Assembly: GCA_963740215.1 (NCBI GenBank)
Contig: CAVUDJ010000016.1
Span: forward strand, 434,001-498,000
Reading direction: 5' to 3'
DNA: 64,000 nt
Source: CAVVAL01 sp963740215
GTDB taxonomy: Bacteria > Actinomycetota > Actinomycetes > Mycobacteriales > Cryptosporangiaceae
This document shows, in pieces, positions 45,203-54,325 of the stretch (its first letter is position 1; every line of letters starts with the position of its first letter). The notes under the pieces were generated by a model. It was not told the origin of the DNA. It searched no databases and worked only from the letters and a program-made list of their open reading frames with translations. Made by a program: the position numbers and the translations under genes.

Positions 45203-45226
45203 GTTTCGTCGAAAGACCAACGAAAC
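45203..45226 (-). promoter_or_regulatory. Inverted repeat in the BNR gene leader
   Basis: GTTTCGT (45203-45209) and ACGAAAC (45220-45226) are perfect 7-bp inverted repeats separated by 10 bp, 22 bp upstream of the BNR start codon. This could be a regulator site or a 5' hairpin. The AT-rich arms stand out in this GC-rich background. Confidence 0.4.
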
Positions 45227-45420
45227 TGTTGGCGGGGACCGTTTTCCGCGCGCTTAGTGAGTCGCCGGCGTCCATACGGCTCGCCGCCATCTGCGAGGCT
45301 CCGCCCGTGCTGGGCGGCTGTCAACGAGCGGCGGTCGACAAAGGAGAGACGCTCCCAATTTGAGTCATTCGTCGTCTGGCCGGAACCTCACGGCGTGCCA
45401 ACCGATCAGCTGGTCGCTGC

Positions 45421-45890
45421 TCAGGCTTTCGCGATCACCTGAATGATGGATTCGCCGGAGACGGTGCCACCACGCTCTTTGACCGACGAGATCAACGCGT
45501 AGTAGCCGGGCTCGGCTGCCGGGCCGATGGCGATGCTGCTCACCGGACGTTCGCCGGGCTCGCCGGTCGGTCGCACGGTGGCAGCGGCGAATGTGACGCG
45601 GCCCGCCGTATGCCCCGTCGTGACGCTGTGGCCTTGAGGTCGTCGACGTTCGTGTAGGGGCCGGTAAGACGGGCGGCCAGTTCAACGCGCCGGGCTGGTG
45701 CCCCGACTTCACCGGGCGTGACCAGCCAGTGCAGGGCCATGGTCTGACCCGGTCGGTATACCGTCTCGACGTCCTTGGCCTGGCAGCAGCTGTACGACGG
45801 GCCAACCGGCGCTGGCGCCGTCTGCTCCGAGCATGCCGACGTGCCGAGCACGGCAAGGCACGCAACCATCACCAACCGGCAGAGCCTCAC
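45421..45890 (-). CDS. Small lipoprotein, one frame break
   Basis: The GTG at 45890 opens a lipoprotein signal (VRLCRLVMVACLAVLGTSAC). After it come a region with paired Cys (SYSCCQAKDVETVYRPGQTMALHWLVTPGEVGAPARRVELAARL) and, past a -1 break near 45640, a C-terminal part SVTTGHTAGRVTFAAATVRPTGEPGERPVSSIAIGPAAEPGYYALISSV ending IIQVIAKA. This looks like a small immunoglobulin-like lipoprotein of unknown function. A TTG at 45917 is an alternative start. Confidence 0.6.
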
Positions 45891-45917
45891 GAGAGTGGAG
45901 CCTATCGGCGTCGCCAA

Positions 45918-46442
45918 GCTCGGTCGAAGGTCAACCGGCAGAGTTCAGGCGCTCTGGCGCGAAGAGGGTTGATGTAGCAGGGCTAATCGCCTGAGAACCA
46001 GGAGAATCCCGCCGCAGCGGCTCCCGCCGGCGACCTGACGTCCATCGCGGGCATCTCGTTGCCGCGGGAGGATGTCGTCATGCGCCCCGGTTGGTGCCCA
46101 AGCTGTGAGGTGTGGACGGGCCACTCGGCGGCAAGCGCGTCGAACACCGGTGTCGTGGTCACTCTGACCAGGCCGATGCTCGGGCGATAGGCGGGTGCGG
46201 TGTCGACGTAGAACTGCGACGATTCAGTCACGATGGCGGCCCCCCATCTTGTGGTGGTCAACTCCGTCGGCTGCTGGCCAGGTCGTAGGGCACTGACAGC
46301 CCCAGACGCTCCGCCCGCATGGGGACATGGTTCTCCAGCGACAGTGCAGACGCAAGCGCTGATGCACGTGCAACAATCCGGGTTGTTCGCTGTTCGTTAC
46401 CGAGCGTGATGGCGGCGGCGGACGCTGGTCGGTGCCGCCGGC
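45918..46442 (-). other. 525-bp stretch with only weak coding signal
   Basis: Two short minus-strand frames overlap stop to start here (45983-46228 and 46258-46458). The second contains TRIVARASALASALSLENHVPMRAERLGLSVPYDLASSRRS, which reads like the end of a larger protein. No complete gene is visible, so this may be decayed sequence. Confidence 0.4.
45983..46228 (-). CDS. Doubtful small open frame of 81 residues
   Basis: From the GTG at 46228 it reads VTESSQFYVDTAPAYRPSIG and continues with varied residues, including aromatics, unlike shadow frames. No family is recognised, no strong ribosome site is seen, and it could be a remnant or chance frame. Confidence 0.3.
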   Translation of the reverse strand, partial: TESSQFYVDTAPAYRPSIGLVRVTTTPVFDALAAEWPVHTSQLGHQPGRMTTSSRGNEMPAMDVRSPAGAAAAGFSWFSGD

Positions 46443-46814
46443 CTACACGTCGTCCCAAGTGGACAGACAGAATGGGTGCCCGGCGGGGTCGGCGAACACG
46501 GTGCAGTGGTCGGCGTTGGGCTGCACCTCGTACTTGGTGGCGCCGGCAGCCAGCACCCGCGCCTCGGTGGCGGCCAGGTCGTCGACGAAGAAGTCCAGGT
46601 GCATCTGGATCGGCGAGGTGGCCTCGGGCCAGGTGGGCGGGGTGTGATCGGGCACGGTCTGGAAGTCGATCCGCCCGCCGGGGCCGTTGACGGTGGCCCA
46701 GCTGGGGTCGGTGAAGGTGATCTGTCCGCCGGTGATGTCGGCGTAGAAGGCGGCCAGCTCGGCGGCGTTGGGGCAGTTGATCGCGACCGAGCTGAGCCTG
46801 ATCGAGTCAGACAT
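46443..46814 (-). CDS. VOC/glyoxalase superfamily protein
   Basis: A 123-residue single VOC unit starting MSDSIRLSSVAINCPNAAELAAFYADITGGQ, with GRIDFQTVPDHTPPTWPE, IQMHLDFFVDDLAATEARVLAAGATKY and CTVFADPAGHPFCLSTWDD. Metal-ligand positions typical of glyoxalase-like or drug-binding VOC proteins are plausible at the HLDF His and near the C-terminus. The role may be antibiotic sequestration or small-molecule chemistry. An AGGA site precedes the ATG. It is divergent from an alpha/beta hydrolase. Confidence 0.88.
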   Translation of the reverse strand: MSDSIRLSSVAINCPNAAELAAFYADITGGQITFTDPSWATVNGPGGRIDFQTVPDHTPPTWPEATSPIQMHLDFFVDDLAATEARVLAAGATKYEVQPNADHCTVFADPAGHPFCLSTWDDV

Positions 46815-46888
46815 GGCGGTCCTTTCGAAGTAGGCGGTCCTGCTCGGACCGGTGCCAGCAGCGGCGAGGAACTGACAGGATCGTCGCC

Positions 46889-47728
46889 ATGCCCAGCTTC
46901 TCCGCAGGTGATGGAACCGACCTCGCCTACCACGTGTTCGGCCGGGGGATAGCATTGATCTGCCTGCCGGGTGGCCCGATGCAGGACTCCGTTTACCTCG
47001 GTGAACTCGGCGGCCTGTCGGCGCATCGGCAGTTGATCATGGTGGATCCTCGGGGCACCGGCCAGTCCGCGATACCGGAGGATGCCACCTCCTACCGCTG
47101 TGACCGGCTTGTCGATGATGTCGAGGCACTGCGTGAGCATCTTGGTCTTGACCGGTTGGACCTGCTCGCGCACTCCGGCGGCGCGAATCTCGCAGTGCTG
47201 TATGCGGCCCGCCATCCAGAACGCGTCGGCAAGCTTGTCCTGATCACGCCGAGCACCTTCGCCATCGGCATCGCGGCCACCGGCAAGGCCCGGCTTGAGA
47301 CCGCGAAGCTCCGCAAGGACGAGCCCTGGTTCGGAGCAGCGTTCGCAGCTCTTGAAACGATCGCGGCCGGCCACGCCACCGACGACACGTGGAAGGCCAT
47401 CGAGCCCTTCCGCTACGGCCGCTGGGATGCTGCGGCACAGGCTCACCAGGCGGCTCAGGACGGTCATCGGAACGAGGAAGCCGCAGCCGCCTTCGGTGCT
47501 GAGGGCGCGTTCGACCCGGACGCCACTCGCGCGGCACTCGCCGCATTCAGCGCGCCGGTGCTGCTGCTCGCCGGGGAGTTCGACCTGAACACGATTCCGA
47601 GCGTAGCGGCCGAATTCGCCGAGCTGTTCCCCAACGCCGAGCTCGTTGTTCAACCAGAAGCAGGGCACTTTCCGTGGCTCGACGACGCAGACCGATTCGT
47701 GGCGACGACCGCGAAGTTCCTGGAATGA
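46889..47728 (+). CDS. Alpha/beta hydrolase, proline-iminopeptidase-like
   Basis: A 279-residue cytosolic enzyme with the cap-type S33 pattern: LICLPGGPMQDSVYLGELGGLSAHRQLIMVDPRGTGQS, DRLVDDVEALREHLGLDRLDLLAHSGGANLAVLYAARHPERV, acid in LLLAGEFDLNTIP and His in QPEAGHFPWLDD. The catalytic Ser is in AHSGGA. The likely activity is esterase or peptidase, not resolved further. It ends about 100 bp before the sensor kinase gene on the same strand. Confidence 0.88.
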   Translation: MPSFSAGDGTDLAYHVFGRGIALICLPGGPMQDSVYLGELGGLSAHRQLIMVDPRGTGQSAIPEDATSYRCDRLVDDVEALREHLGLDRLDLLAHSGGANLAVLYAARHPERVGKLVLITPSTFAIGIAATGKARLETAKLRKDEPWFGAAFAALETIAAGHATDDTWKAIEPFRYGRWDAAAQAHQAAQDGHRNEEAAAAFGAEGAFDPDATRAALAAFSAPVLLLAGEFDLNTIPSVAAEFAELFPNAELVVQPEAGHFPWLDDADRFVATTAKFLE

Positions 47729-47831
47729 AGGTCGCCTCTTCTGGCGGGGCGTGAGTTACACCCGTAGTCGGACGGATTCGCTACGTCGGTGGGCCGATCC
47801 GCCCGGGCCCGGCGGCTCGTACGCTGCGAAG

Positions 47832-49028
47832 GTGGTCTCGATCATTGCGGTCCGCCGGTGGTGGCGGTCGCCCAGGACGATCGACCGCGCGGTCGACGTG
47901 GCGGTCGTGGTGGTGCTCGGCGTGCTGCAGCCGCTGGTGCTGGCCGGTGGGACAGGCACGGTGTCGGTGCCGGCGCTGGTCTTCCTGGCGGTCGAACCGC
48001 TGCCGCTGCTGGCTCGCCGGATCGCGCCGCGGACGGTGCTGGCCTGCGTCCTCGTCGCCGATATCGCGTTCACTGTGGCGCACGGATCGGCGCTGGGCGT
48101 CGGTGCCAGCGTGGTGGTTGCCGCCTATACGGTCGGCACCCGGCTGCGACGGCGGGAGGCGCTGCCTGCGTTGGCGTTCGCCCTTGCCGGGCTGGCCGTC
48201 GAGTTCGTCATCTCGGGCGACCTGGGCGGACCGGCCGACCTGGCCGGCGCGTTGATTGTGGTCGCGGCCGCCTGGTGGCTCGGTGACACCCTGCGCGCCC
48301 GCCGGGAACACGCCGCCGCCCTGGAAGAGCGCACCCGGCAGTTGGAGAGCCGTACTCGTGAGCTGGAGGAGGCCCGCGAGGAATTGGCCCGGCGGGCGGT
48401 CGTCGACGAGCGGCTGCGGATCGCCCGTGAGCTGCACGACATCGTCGCGCACAGCATGGGCGTGGTGGTCGTGCAGGCGATGGTTGCCGACGCGGTGCTC
48501 ACCGAGGATCCGGCTCAGGCCCGGCTGGCCGTCGCGGCGATCCGGGACACCGGACGTTCCACTCTGGACGAGCTGCGCGGACTGCTCGGCGCGCTGCGCA
48601 GCAGCGACGACGGAACCGCGCCGCTGCCGGGCCTCGCCGACCTCGACGCGCTGATCGACCAGATGGTCCGGGCAGGCCTGCGGGTCGCCGTCGAGGTGCG
48701 GGGCGAGCGCGGAGCTCTGCCGCGCACCGTCGACCTCGCCGCGTACCGGGTCGTTCAGGAGTCGCTCACCAACGCGCTGCGCCACGCCGCCGGCGCCACC
48801 GTCCGGGTCGAGGTCGAGTACAGGCCGGACTCCGTCGACGTGCGGGTCACCGACGGCGGCGGCGTCGGCCCGGGGCCGCCTCCCGCCGTTGCGCCGGGTA
48901 CCGGGAACGGATTGGCCGGTATGGCCGAACGGGTCGCCCTGTTCGGCGGCGCGTTCTCGGCCGGGCCGCAGCCGGGCGGCGGTTTCGCGGTCACAGCCCA
49001 CCTCCCGGTGTCGGTTGGGTCGCCGTGA
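47832..49028 (+). CDS. DesK-type sensor histidine kinase
   Basis: A 398-residue membrane kinase. Four to six helices fill the first 150 residues (AVDVAVVVVLGVLQPLVLA, VPALVFLAVEPLPLL, TVLACVLVADIAFTV, VGASVVVAAYTVGT, ALPALAFALAGLAVEFVIS, AGALIVVAAAWWLG). A coiled linker (ALEERTRQLESRTRELEEAREELARRA) leads to the H-box RIARELHDIVAHSMGVVVVQA, where His is the phospho-acceptor, and a GHKL ATPase domain (VVQESLTNALRHA, GNGLAGMAERVALFGG). It couples to the next gene by GTGA overlap. Start GTG at 47832. Confidence 0.92.
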   Translation: MVSIIAVRRWWRSPRTIDRAVDVAVVVVLGVLQPLVLAGGTGTVSVPALVFLAVEPLPLLARRIAPRTVLACVLVADIAFTVAHGSALGVGASVVVAAYTVGTRLRRREALPALAFALAGLAVEFVISGDLGGPADLAGALIVVAAAWWLGDTLRARREHAAALEERTRQLESRTRELEEAREELARRAVVDERLRIARELHDIVAHSMGVVVVQAMVADAVLTEDPAQARLAVAAIRDTGRSTLDELRGLLGALRSSDDGTAPLPGLADLDALIDQMVRAGLRVAVEVRGERGALPRTVDLAAYRVVQESLTNALRHAAGATVRVEVEYRPDSVDVRVTDGGGVGPGPPPAVAPGTGNGLAGMAERVALFGGAFSAGPQPGGGFAVTAHLPVSVGSP

Positions 49029-49687
49029 GCGTGCGGGTCCTCCTCGCCGACGACCAGTCCCTGGTGCGGTCGGGTTTCCGGGTGCTGCTCGCGCAGGATC
49101 CGGCGATCGAAGTGGTCGGGGAGGCGGGTGACGGCGCCGCAGCGGTCGAGCTTGCCCGCACCCTCCATCCGGACGTGGTCCTCATGGACGTCCGGATGCC
49201 CGTGATGGACGGCATCGAAGCCACCCGCCGGATCGCCGACGATCCCGCGACCGCCGGCAGTCGCGTGGTGGTGCTGACCACGTACGAGCTGGACGAGTAC
49301 ATCTTCGCCGCGCTCCGGGCTGGGGCCAGCGGCTTCCTGCTCAAGGACGGCGAGCCCGAGGACCTGCGCGCCGCCGTACACACGGTCGCCCGCGGCGATG
49401 CCCTGCTGGCGCCGAGGGTGACCCGCCGGCTGGTGGCCGAGTTCGCCCGCCGCACCGATTCGAGCCGCTCGCCGGCCGCGCTGGACGTGCTCACCGCCCG
49501 CGAGCGCGACGTCCTCGCGCTGGTCGCCGACGGGCTGTCCAACGCCGAGATCGCCGCCGAACTGGTGATGAGCCCGGCGACGGTCAAGACCCATATCGGC
49601 CGGCTACTGAGCAAGCTCGACGCACGCGACCGGGCTCAGCTCGTCGTGATCGCCTACCAGACCGGTTTCGCCGCCGGCCCGCGCTAG
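49025..49687 (+). CDS. NarL/LuxR-type response regulator
   Basis: A 220-residue regulator. The receiver domain has the acidic pair DD at the start, phospho-acceptor Asp in PDVVLMDVRMP, Thr in VVVLTTYE and Lys in FLLKDG. The LuxR output domain holds LTARERDVLALVADGLSNAEIAAELVMSPATVKTHIGRLLSKLDARDRAQLV. Its GTG overlaps the kinase stop (GTGA), so this is the cognate partner. The CPBP protease gene 120 bp downstream is a likely target. Confidence 0.95.
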   Translation: MSVRVLLADDQSLVRSGFRVLLAQDPAIEVVGEAGDGAAAVELARTLHPDVVLMDVRMPVMDGIEATRRIADDPATAGSRVVVLTTYELDEYIFAALRAGASGFLLKDGEPEDLRAAVHTVARGDALLAPRVTRRLVAEFARRTDSSRSPAALDVLTARERDVLALVADGLSNAEIAAELVMSPATVKTHIGRLLSKLDARDRAQLVVIAYQTGFAAGPR

Positions 49688-49808
49688 CCCCTTGCCGCAC
49701 ACCGATCAGACCAGGGCCGTACCCCGAAGATCGGATCCCGCTCCGACGACGGCAGGGCCGCACGCTCCTAGCGTTCTTGGTGATCCACTGACGACTGAGG
49801 AGCGCACT

Positions 49809-50634
49809 ATGGCGATCCATCCCTCGACGCATACCCCGCCACCTGACCGCCCTGCCGAACTCGATGGCGCCGCGCGAGGGCCGTCGTTGCGCCCGGTCCG
49901 TACTTTCGCACTGGTAGCGCTGCCGGTCGGCTGGGCGATCCTGTCCATCCCGCTGCTGCTCGGGCTGCCGGTCGAGGCGTTCGTGTTGCCCGCCATGCTC
50001 TTCGCCTTGTTCATCCCCGCGCTGCTGATCACCCGGCGGGAGGCCGGCGGCGCCGGGGTGAGGGCGTTGCTGCGGGATGCGGTCCGGCTGCCGCGTCCGC
50101 TGTGGTGGGCGTTGGCCGCCGTCGCGGTGATTCCTGCCGTGACTTGGCTCGCCGCGGCCGCGCTCGGTGCGGCGGAGCCACTCACCCCCGCGCTCGTGTT
50201 CGGCTACAAGGGCTACCTGGTGAGCCTGGTAATCGGCGCGGCGCTGATCAACGTCTGGGAGGAGACAGCCTGGACCGGGTTCGCGCAGCGGCGGCTGATG
50301 GCCCGCTGGGGAGTGATCCGCGGAAGCGCGGCGACCGCGGTGCTCTTCGCCGGGATCCACCTGCCGCTGGCATTCCAGGGCCCGATCACGGTGACCAGCG
50401 TGCTGCTCGGCATCGGCCGTCCTGGTGGGCACCGGGATCGGACTACGCCTGATCATCGGCTACCTCGACGGCTGGACCGGCGGCAGCCTGCTCACCATCG
50501 GCCTGCTGCACGCCTCCTTCAACGGCACCGCCGCGCTGGTCGACCCGGCCTATGACTGGGTGCGGTTGGTGGTGACCGTGGCGATCGGCCTGGCCCTCGC
50601 CGCGATCGCCGGACGGCGACGCCGCCTCCGGTAG
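49809..50634 (+). CDS. CPBP-family intramembrane metalloprotease (CAAX protease-like), one frame break
   Basis: About 273 residues when joined, with eight predicted helices. The catalytic motif is EE in NVWEETAWTGFAQRRLMARWG, followed by the second His motif LFAGIHLPLAF and, after the break, LLHASFNGTAALVDPAYD. A +1 insertion near 50418 (GGCCGTCC for GGCGTCC) separates the two parts. Bacterial CPBP proteins act in peptide maturation, bacteriocin immunity or stress signalling. It follows a two-component pair and precedes a terminator, fitting a regulated membrane-stress gene. Confidence 0.85.
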
Positions 50635-50647
50635 CCGACTCGCGGCG

Positions 50648-50678
50648 GTGCACCGGCTCGCGATGCGAGCCGGTGCAC
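50648..50678. terminator. Bidirectional hairpin terminator
   Basis: GTGCACCGGCTCGC (50648-50661) and GCGAGCCGGTGCAC (50665-50678) are perfect 14-bp inverted repeats with a 3-base loop, placed between the convergent CPBP and response regulator genes. Confidence 0.85.
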
Positions 50679-50696
50679 GGCCGGGTTCGGGCTCGG

Positions 50697-51369
50697 CTAC
50701 CGCGTGTCCGGGGTCATCAATCCGGCCCGGTAGGCGAGGACGACCGCCTGTGCCCGGTCCCGGGCGCCGATCTTCGCCAGGATTCGCTTCACATGGGTCT
50801 TCGCGGTGGACTCGGCGATGACGAGCAGGTCGGCGATCTCCTCGTTCGAGAGGCCCTGCGCGATCAGCCGCAGCACCTGCACCTCTCGCTGGGTCAGCTC
50901 CGCCAACCGCCGCGTGTCCTCGGTGGCCGCGACGTCGGGTCCGCCGCCGGTGCAGTACGAAGTGCTCGACCAGGTCGCGGGTGACCGCCGGGTCCAGCAG
51001 GGTCTCTCCGGCCGCCACGGTGTGCACGGCGTCGACCAGCCGCTCGGGCGAGGCGCGCTTCAGCAGGAAACCGCTGGCACCGGCGCGCAGCGCACCCCAC
51101 ACGTACTCGTCGTGGCGGAACGTGGTCAGGACCAGCACCTTGGTCGGGAGCCCGGCCGCGACGACCCGCCGGGTGGCCTCGATGCCGTCGATGCCCGGCA
51201 TCCGTACGTCCATGAGCACCACGTCGGGAGTCAGTGCTCGGCACAGCTCGACCGCCTGGATGCCGTCGCCGGCCTCGCCGACCACCTCGATGCCGGCGGC
51301 GTTGTCAAGGACGACACCGAGGCCGGCACGCATGAGCGCGTCGTCGTCGGCGAGCAGCACCCGGATCAT
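50697..51369 (-). CDS. NarL/LuxR-type response regulator, one frame break
   Basis: About 224 residues when joined. The receiver part (MIRVLLADDDALMRAGLGVVL, Asp in PDVVLMDVRMPGIDG, Lys in GFLLKRASP) and the LuxR helix-turn-helix (LTQREVQVLRLIAQGLSNEEIADLLVIAESTAKTHVKRILAKIGARDRAQAVV) are in different frames, with a +1 shift near 50945. The ATG overlaps the upstream kinase stop codon (ATGA), so this regulator pairs with that kinase. Confidence 0.9.
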
Positions 51370-52484
51370 GGCAGCGGGAGCACGGCCCGCACGCGGAACC
51401 CGCCCTCGTCACCGCCCCCGTGTTCCACGGTGCCGCCGAAGACGGCCACCCGTTCGGCGATGCCGAGCAGCCCGCGGCCCGGCTGGTAGCCCAGCTGCGG
51501 ACCGCGCCCGTCGTCGCTGACCTCCACCTCCACGCGTTGCCCGTCGCAGCGCACGGCGACGGCGGCCGAGGCCGCCCGGCCGTGCCGGAACGCGTTCGTC
51601 AGCGCCTCCTGCACGATCCGGTACGCCGACAGGTCGATGCTGCCGGGCAGTTGCGGCTGCGGCGGGTCCACCCGCACCGTCACGTCCATCCCGGCCTCTG
51701 CCGTCCGCTCCACCAGCCGGGGCAGCTCGGCGAGGCCGGGTTGCAGCTCGGTGCCGTCCTCCCGGCGCAGCACGCCCAACACCCGATCCAGCTCGTCGAG
51801 CGCTTCCCGACCGGTCCGCTCCACCCCGGCCAGGATCTCGCGGGCCTTGTCCGGGTCGCCGTCGAGCACCATGCGAGCCGCGCCGGTCTGCACCAGCATG
51901 ACACTCATGGTGTGTCCGACCAGGTCATGCAGCTCTCGGGCGATCCGGATGCGCTCGTCGACGACCGCTTGCCGGCGCATCAGCCGCCGATCGCCCTCCT
52001 GACGTTCCCGCCGCCGGGCCTCGGCATAGCCGACGGCCCAGGCGACAAGCCACGCGAACACCACACTGGCGGGCACAGCAGGCGCCACCGCGGTCTCCTC
52101 GCCGGCGAAGTACGCCGCGATGCCCGGGAGCATGATCACGGGCCCCCACAGCGCCCGCCGGCGGGTGGCGTAGCGGCCGACGGAGTACAGGCCGATCAGA
52201 TTCACGAGCGACGACAGCCCACCCGGAGTCAGCCACAGCGCCTCCACCGCGAGCGCCGCCGAGCCCGTCGCGTATGCGATCACCGGCGCCCGCCGGCGGA
52301 AGGCGAGGCTGCCGCCGATCACCACAACCAGCGCCAGCGCCGCCGGCAGCCGCGCGCCGAGCGGCGGTGTGGTCGTGAGCCGCTCGGTGACCATCATCGC
52401 CACCGCCAAGCCGGCGAAGGCCGCGTCAACGGCCCAGGTGGGGAGGCCGTTGACGCGCGAAACGATCGCGGCGAACCGGTTCAT
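51366..52484 (-). CDS. DesK-type sensor histidine kinase
   Basis: A 372-residue kinase with about five membrane helices in the first 160 residues, the H-box RIARELHDLVGHTMSVMLVQTGAARM, and a GHKL domain (YRIVQEALTNAFRHGRA, VSDDGRG, GRGLLGIAERVAVFGG). It forms a coupled operon with the downstream response regulator and lies 4 bp after the membrane protein gene 52489-53401, so all three may be co-transcribed. The membrane sensor part is small, so the signal is likely within the membrane. Confidence 0.92.
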   Translation of the reverse strand: MNRFAAIVSRVNGLPTWAVDAAFAGLAVAMMVTERLTTTPPLGARLPAALALVVVIGGSLAFRRRAPVIAYATGSAALAVEALWLTPGGLSSLVNLIGLYSVGRYATRRRALWGPVIMLPGIAAYFAGEETAVAPAVPASVVFAWLVAWAVGYAEARRRERQEGDRRLMRRQAVVDERIRIARELHDLVGHTMSVMLVQTGAARMVLDGDPDKAREILAGVERTGREALDELDRVLGVLRREDGTELQPGLAELPRLVERTAEAGMDVTVRVDPPQPQLPGSIDLSAYRIVQEALTNAFRHGRAASAAVAVRCDGQRVEVEVSDDGRGPQLGYQPGRGLLGIAERVAVFGGTVEHGGGDEGGFRVRAVLPLP

Positions 52485-52488
52485 GGAG

Positions 52489-53401
52489 TTACCTCATCAC
52501 GCCAGCGCGCTGCCGCCCAGCGTCGGGCAGGAGCCGCCTTGCCACCACGGCGGAGGCGGCCAGCACGGCCACGACTCCGGCCAGGGTAAGCAGCGCCAGC
52601 GGAGCGGTGGGCGAGGTCCAGGCCCGGCCGGCATACGCGGTGGCGGTCACGGCCGCGAACACCGACGCATAGCCGGCGGCCGCGAGGGCCATCAACAGCG
52701 ACCTGGGTACGGGTGGGCAGCGGCCGCAGGCCGAGGCCGATGGCCAGCAGGCCCAGCACCTGCAATCCGTGCATGCCCAGGGCGTGGGCCAGCTTGGCGC
52801 TGCCGGCGGCACCGAACACGATCTTGTCGGGCGCCTGGCCGGTGGCCGCCGCCGCGGCCTCGCCCAGAGCAGCGATGTCGTACCCGATGTATCCGCTCGC
52901 CAAGATCGCAGACAGGCCCACCACCACCGCGATCCGGGCGGCCGGCGTACCTTCGAACCGCACCAGCGACCACACCAGCAGCACGGCCACGGCGAGTGCC
53001 ACGAGGATGATCGCCTTGCTCATGACGGACCAGACCGCCGTGTCGAGGCCGGTCCGGTAGTTGAAGTGCGACGCCTCGCCCCGCCACCGCTGCATCGTTA
53101 TCAGGGCGACCTCCACGACCGACCCGGCGCCGAGGAGCCCGGTCGGCAGCCACCCCCACCGCCGCGCGGGAAGCTGGCGCAGCACCCACACCGCCGACCA
53201 GGCCAGGATGCCGAACGACATCCCGAACACCACTGGCTTGCGCCATGACACCGCGCCCCACCACGGGCCCCAGTCCGCGACTGCGACCACCGCGTGCACC
53301 GCGCCGGACGCCACCATCAGCGCCCCGCACCACCACAGAAACCGTTGCTGCGCGGTGATCGGACGCACCGCCAGCCATACCTGCCGAAGGATCTCGTTCA
53401 T
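52489..53401 (-). CDS. Polytopic membrane protein of unknown function, one frame break
   Basis: About 304 residues when joined, with eight predicted helices (FLWWCGALMVASGAVHAVVAV, PVVFGMSFGILAWSAVWVL, GWLPTGLLGAGSVVEVALIT, AIILVALAVAVLLVWSLV, AARIAVVVGLSAILASGYIG, GLQVLGLLAIGLGL and two more after the break). A +1 break in 52700-52716 joins the C-terminal helices (LLMALAAAGYASVFAAV, PLALLTLAGVVAVLAASAVVA). I do not recognise the family. It is next to the kinase/regulator pair and may be its sensed component. Confidence 0.7.
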
Positions 53402-53523
53402 GGTCAGGGACGGTATGGCCGCACCGTACGGCGAAACGTCCCCCCAGCGAGGTCACTCGCCTTACCCCGGTGGGGGTAGCCAGGCCCTGCCGGTCCTGTA
53501 TGGGCGATGCCGGCGATAGCCGA

Positions 53524-53546
53524 CGCCCCGCCTGATGGGCGGGGCG
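53524..53546 (-). terminator. GC-rich hairpin terminator
   Basis: CGCCCCGCC and GGCGGGGCG pair as a 9-bp stem around a 5-base loop, 26 bp past the stop of the minus-strand ABC permease gene. It separates that operon from the membrane-protein gene downstream. Confidence 0.72.
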
Positions 53547-53571
53547 GCGGCCTGGCTTCGTGGGACGCTAC

Positions 53572-54325
53572 TCAGACCTCCCGGACGCGGTCGAGAGCGC
53601 CGGCGGTGAGGACGATCACGGCCGCGTAGGCGACGAGCAGGGCCGCGGCGGCCGCGGGCGCCAGCGCCGCGGCGGGGCCGGCGCCCCAGTCGAGGACGGC
53701 GTCCCTGGCGCCGGTGGGCAGCCAGAAGGAGATCTTGGGACTGCGGGTGACGACGGGCAGGATGCCCTCGACGATCGTCGCCCACCCGATGCTCAGCGCG
53801 ACCGCGGCCGTGAGGTTCCGGACCGCCGCGCCGACGGCGACGCCGAGGACGGCGTGCAGCGCGATGAGCAGCGACCCGACGGCGAACATCCGGGGCGTGC
53901 CGTGCGAGAACGGCTCGATCGGCGCGCCGGCCTGGTGGATTGCGACCATTCCGGACACCAGTGCGACACCTTCCACGACGACGCCGAGCGCGAGGCCGAC
54001 CAGCGCCAGTGCGGCCAGCTTGGCGGCCAGGACGCGGCCTGGCCGGGGCTCCGCCAGCCGGGTGGTGACGATGTTGCGGTGCCGGTACTCGCCGGCCGAG
54101 GCCAGCAGCCCGAGCAGGAGCGCCCCGCCGCCGGCCAGAGCCACCGGCCCGCGGACGATGCCCTCAAGCATCCAGGCTTCGAGCGCCGGTTGGCCGTTGT
54201 GGCCGGCGACCAGGCTGACGAACACGCCGATGGCGATGGCGAAGAGCGAAAGCACGACCGCCGTGACCGGCAGCGCGCGGGTGGTCCGCGCCTTGAGCAG
54301 CTTCGGCGGAGACGAGCGGGATCAT
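53572..54325 (-). CDS. ABC-2 type permease, one frame break near its start
   Basis: About 250 residues when joined, with six predicted helices (VVLSLFAIAIGVFVSLV, GPVALAGGGALLLGLLAS, LAALALVGLALGVVVEGVALVSG, LIALHAVLGVAVGAAVRNL, AVALSIGWATIVEGILPVV, LLVAYAAVIVLTAGAL). Near 54306 one extra G splits the N-terminus: removing it gives MIPLVSAKLLKARTTRALPV, the expected inner-face start of such permeases. ATG at 54325 overlaps the ATPase stop (ATGA). With that ATPase it forms an exporter, probably regulated by the adjacent two-component system. Confidence 0.8.

Noticed and set aside
46258..46458. 66-residue minus-strand frame with LENHVPMRAERLGLSVPYDL
   Set aside because: It reads like a piece of a protein but has no start context or complete fold; treated as possible decayed sequence rather than a gene.
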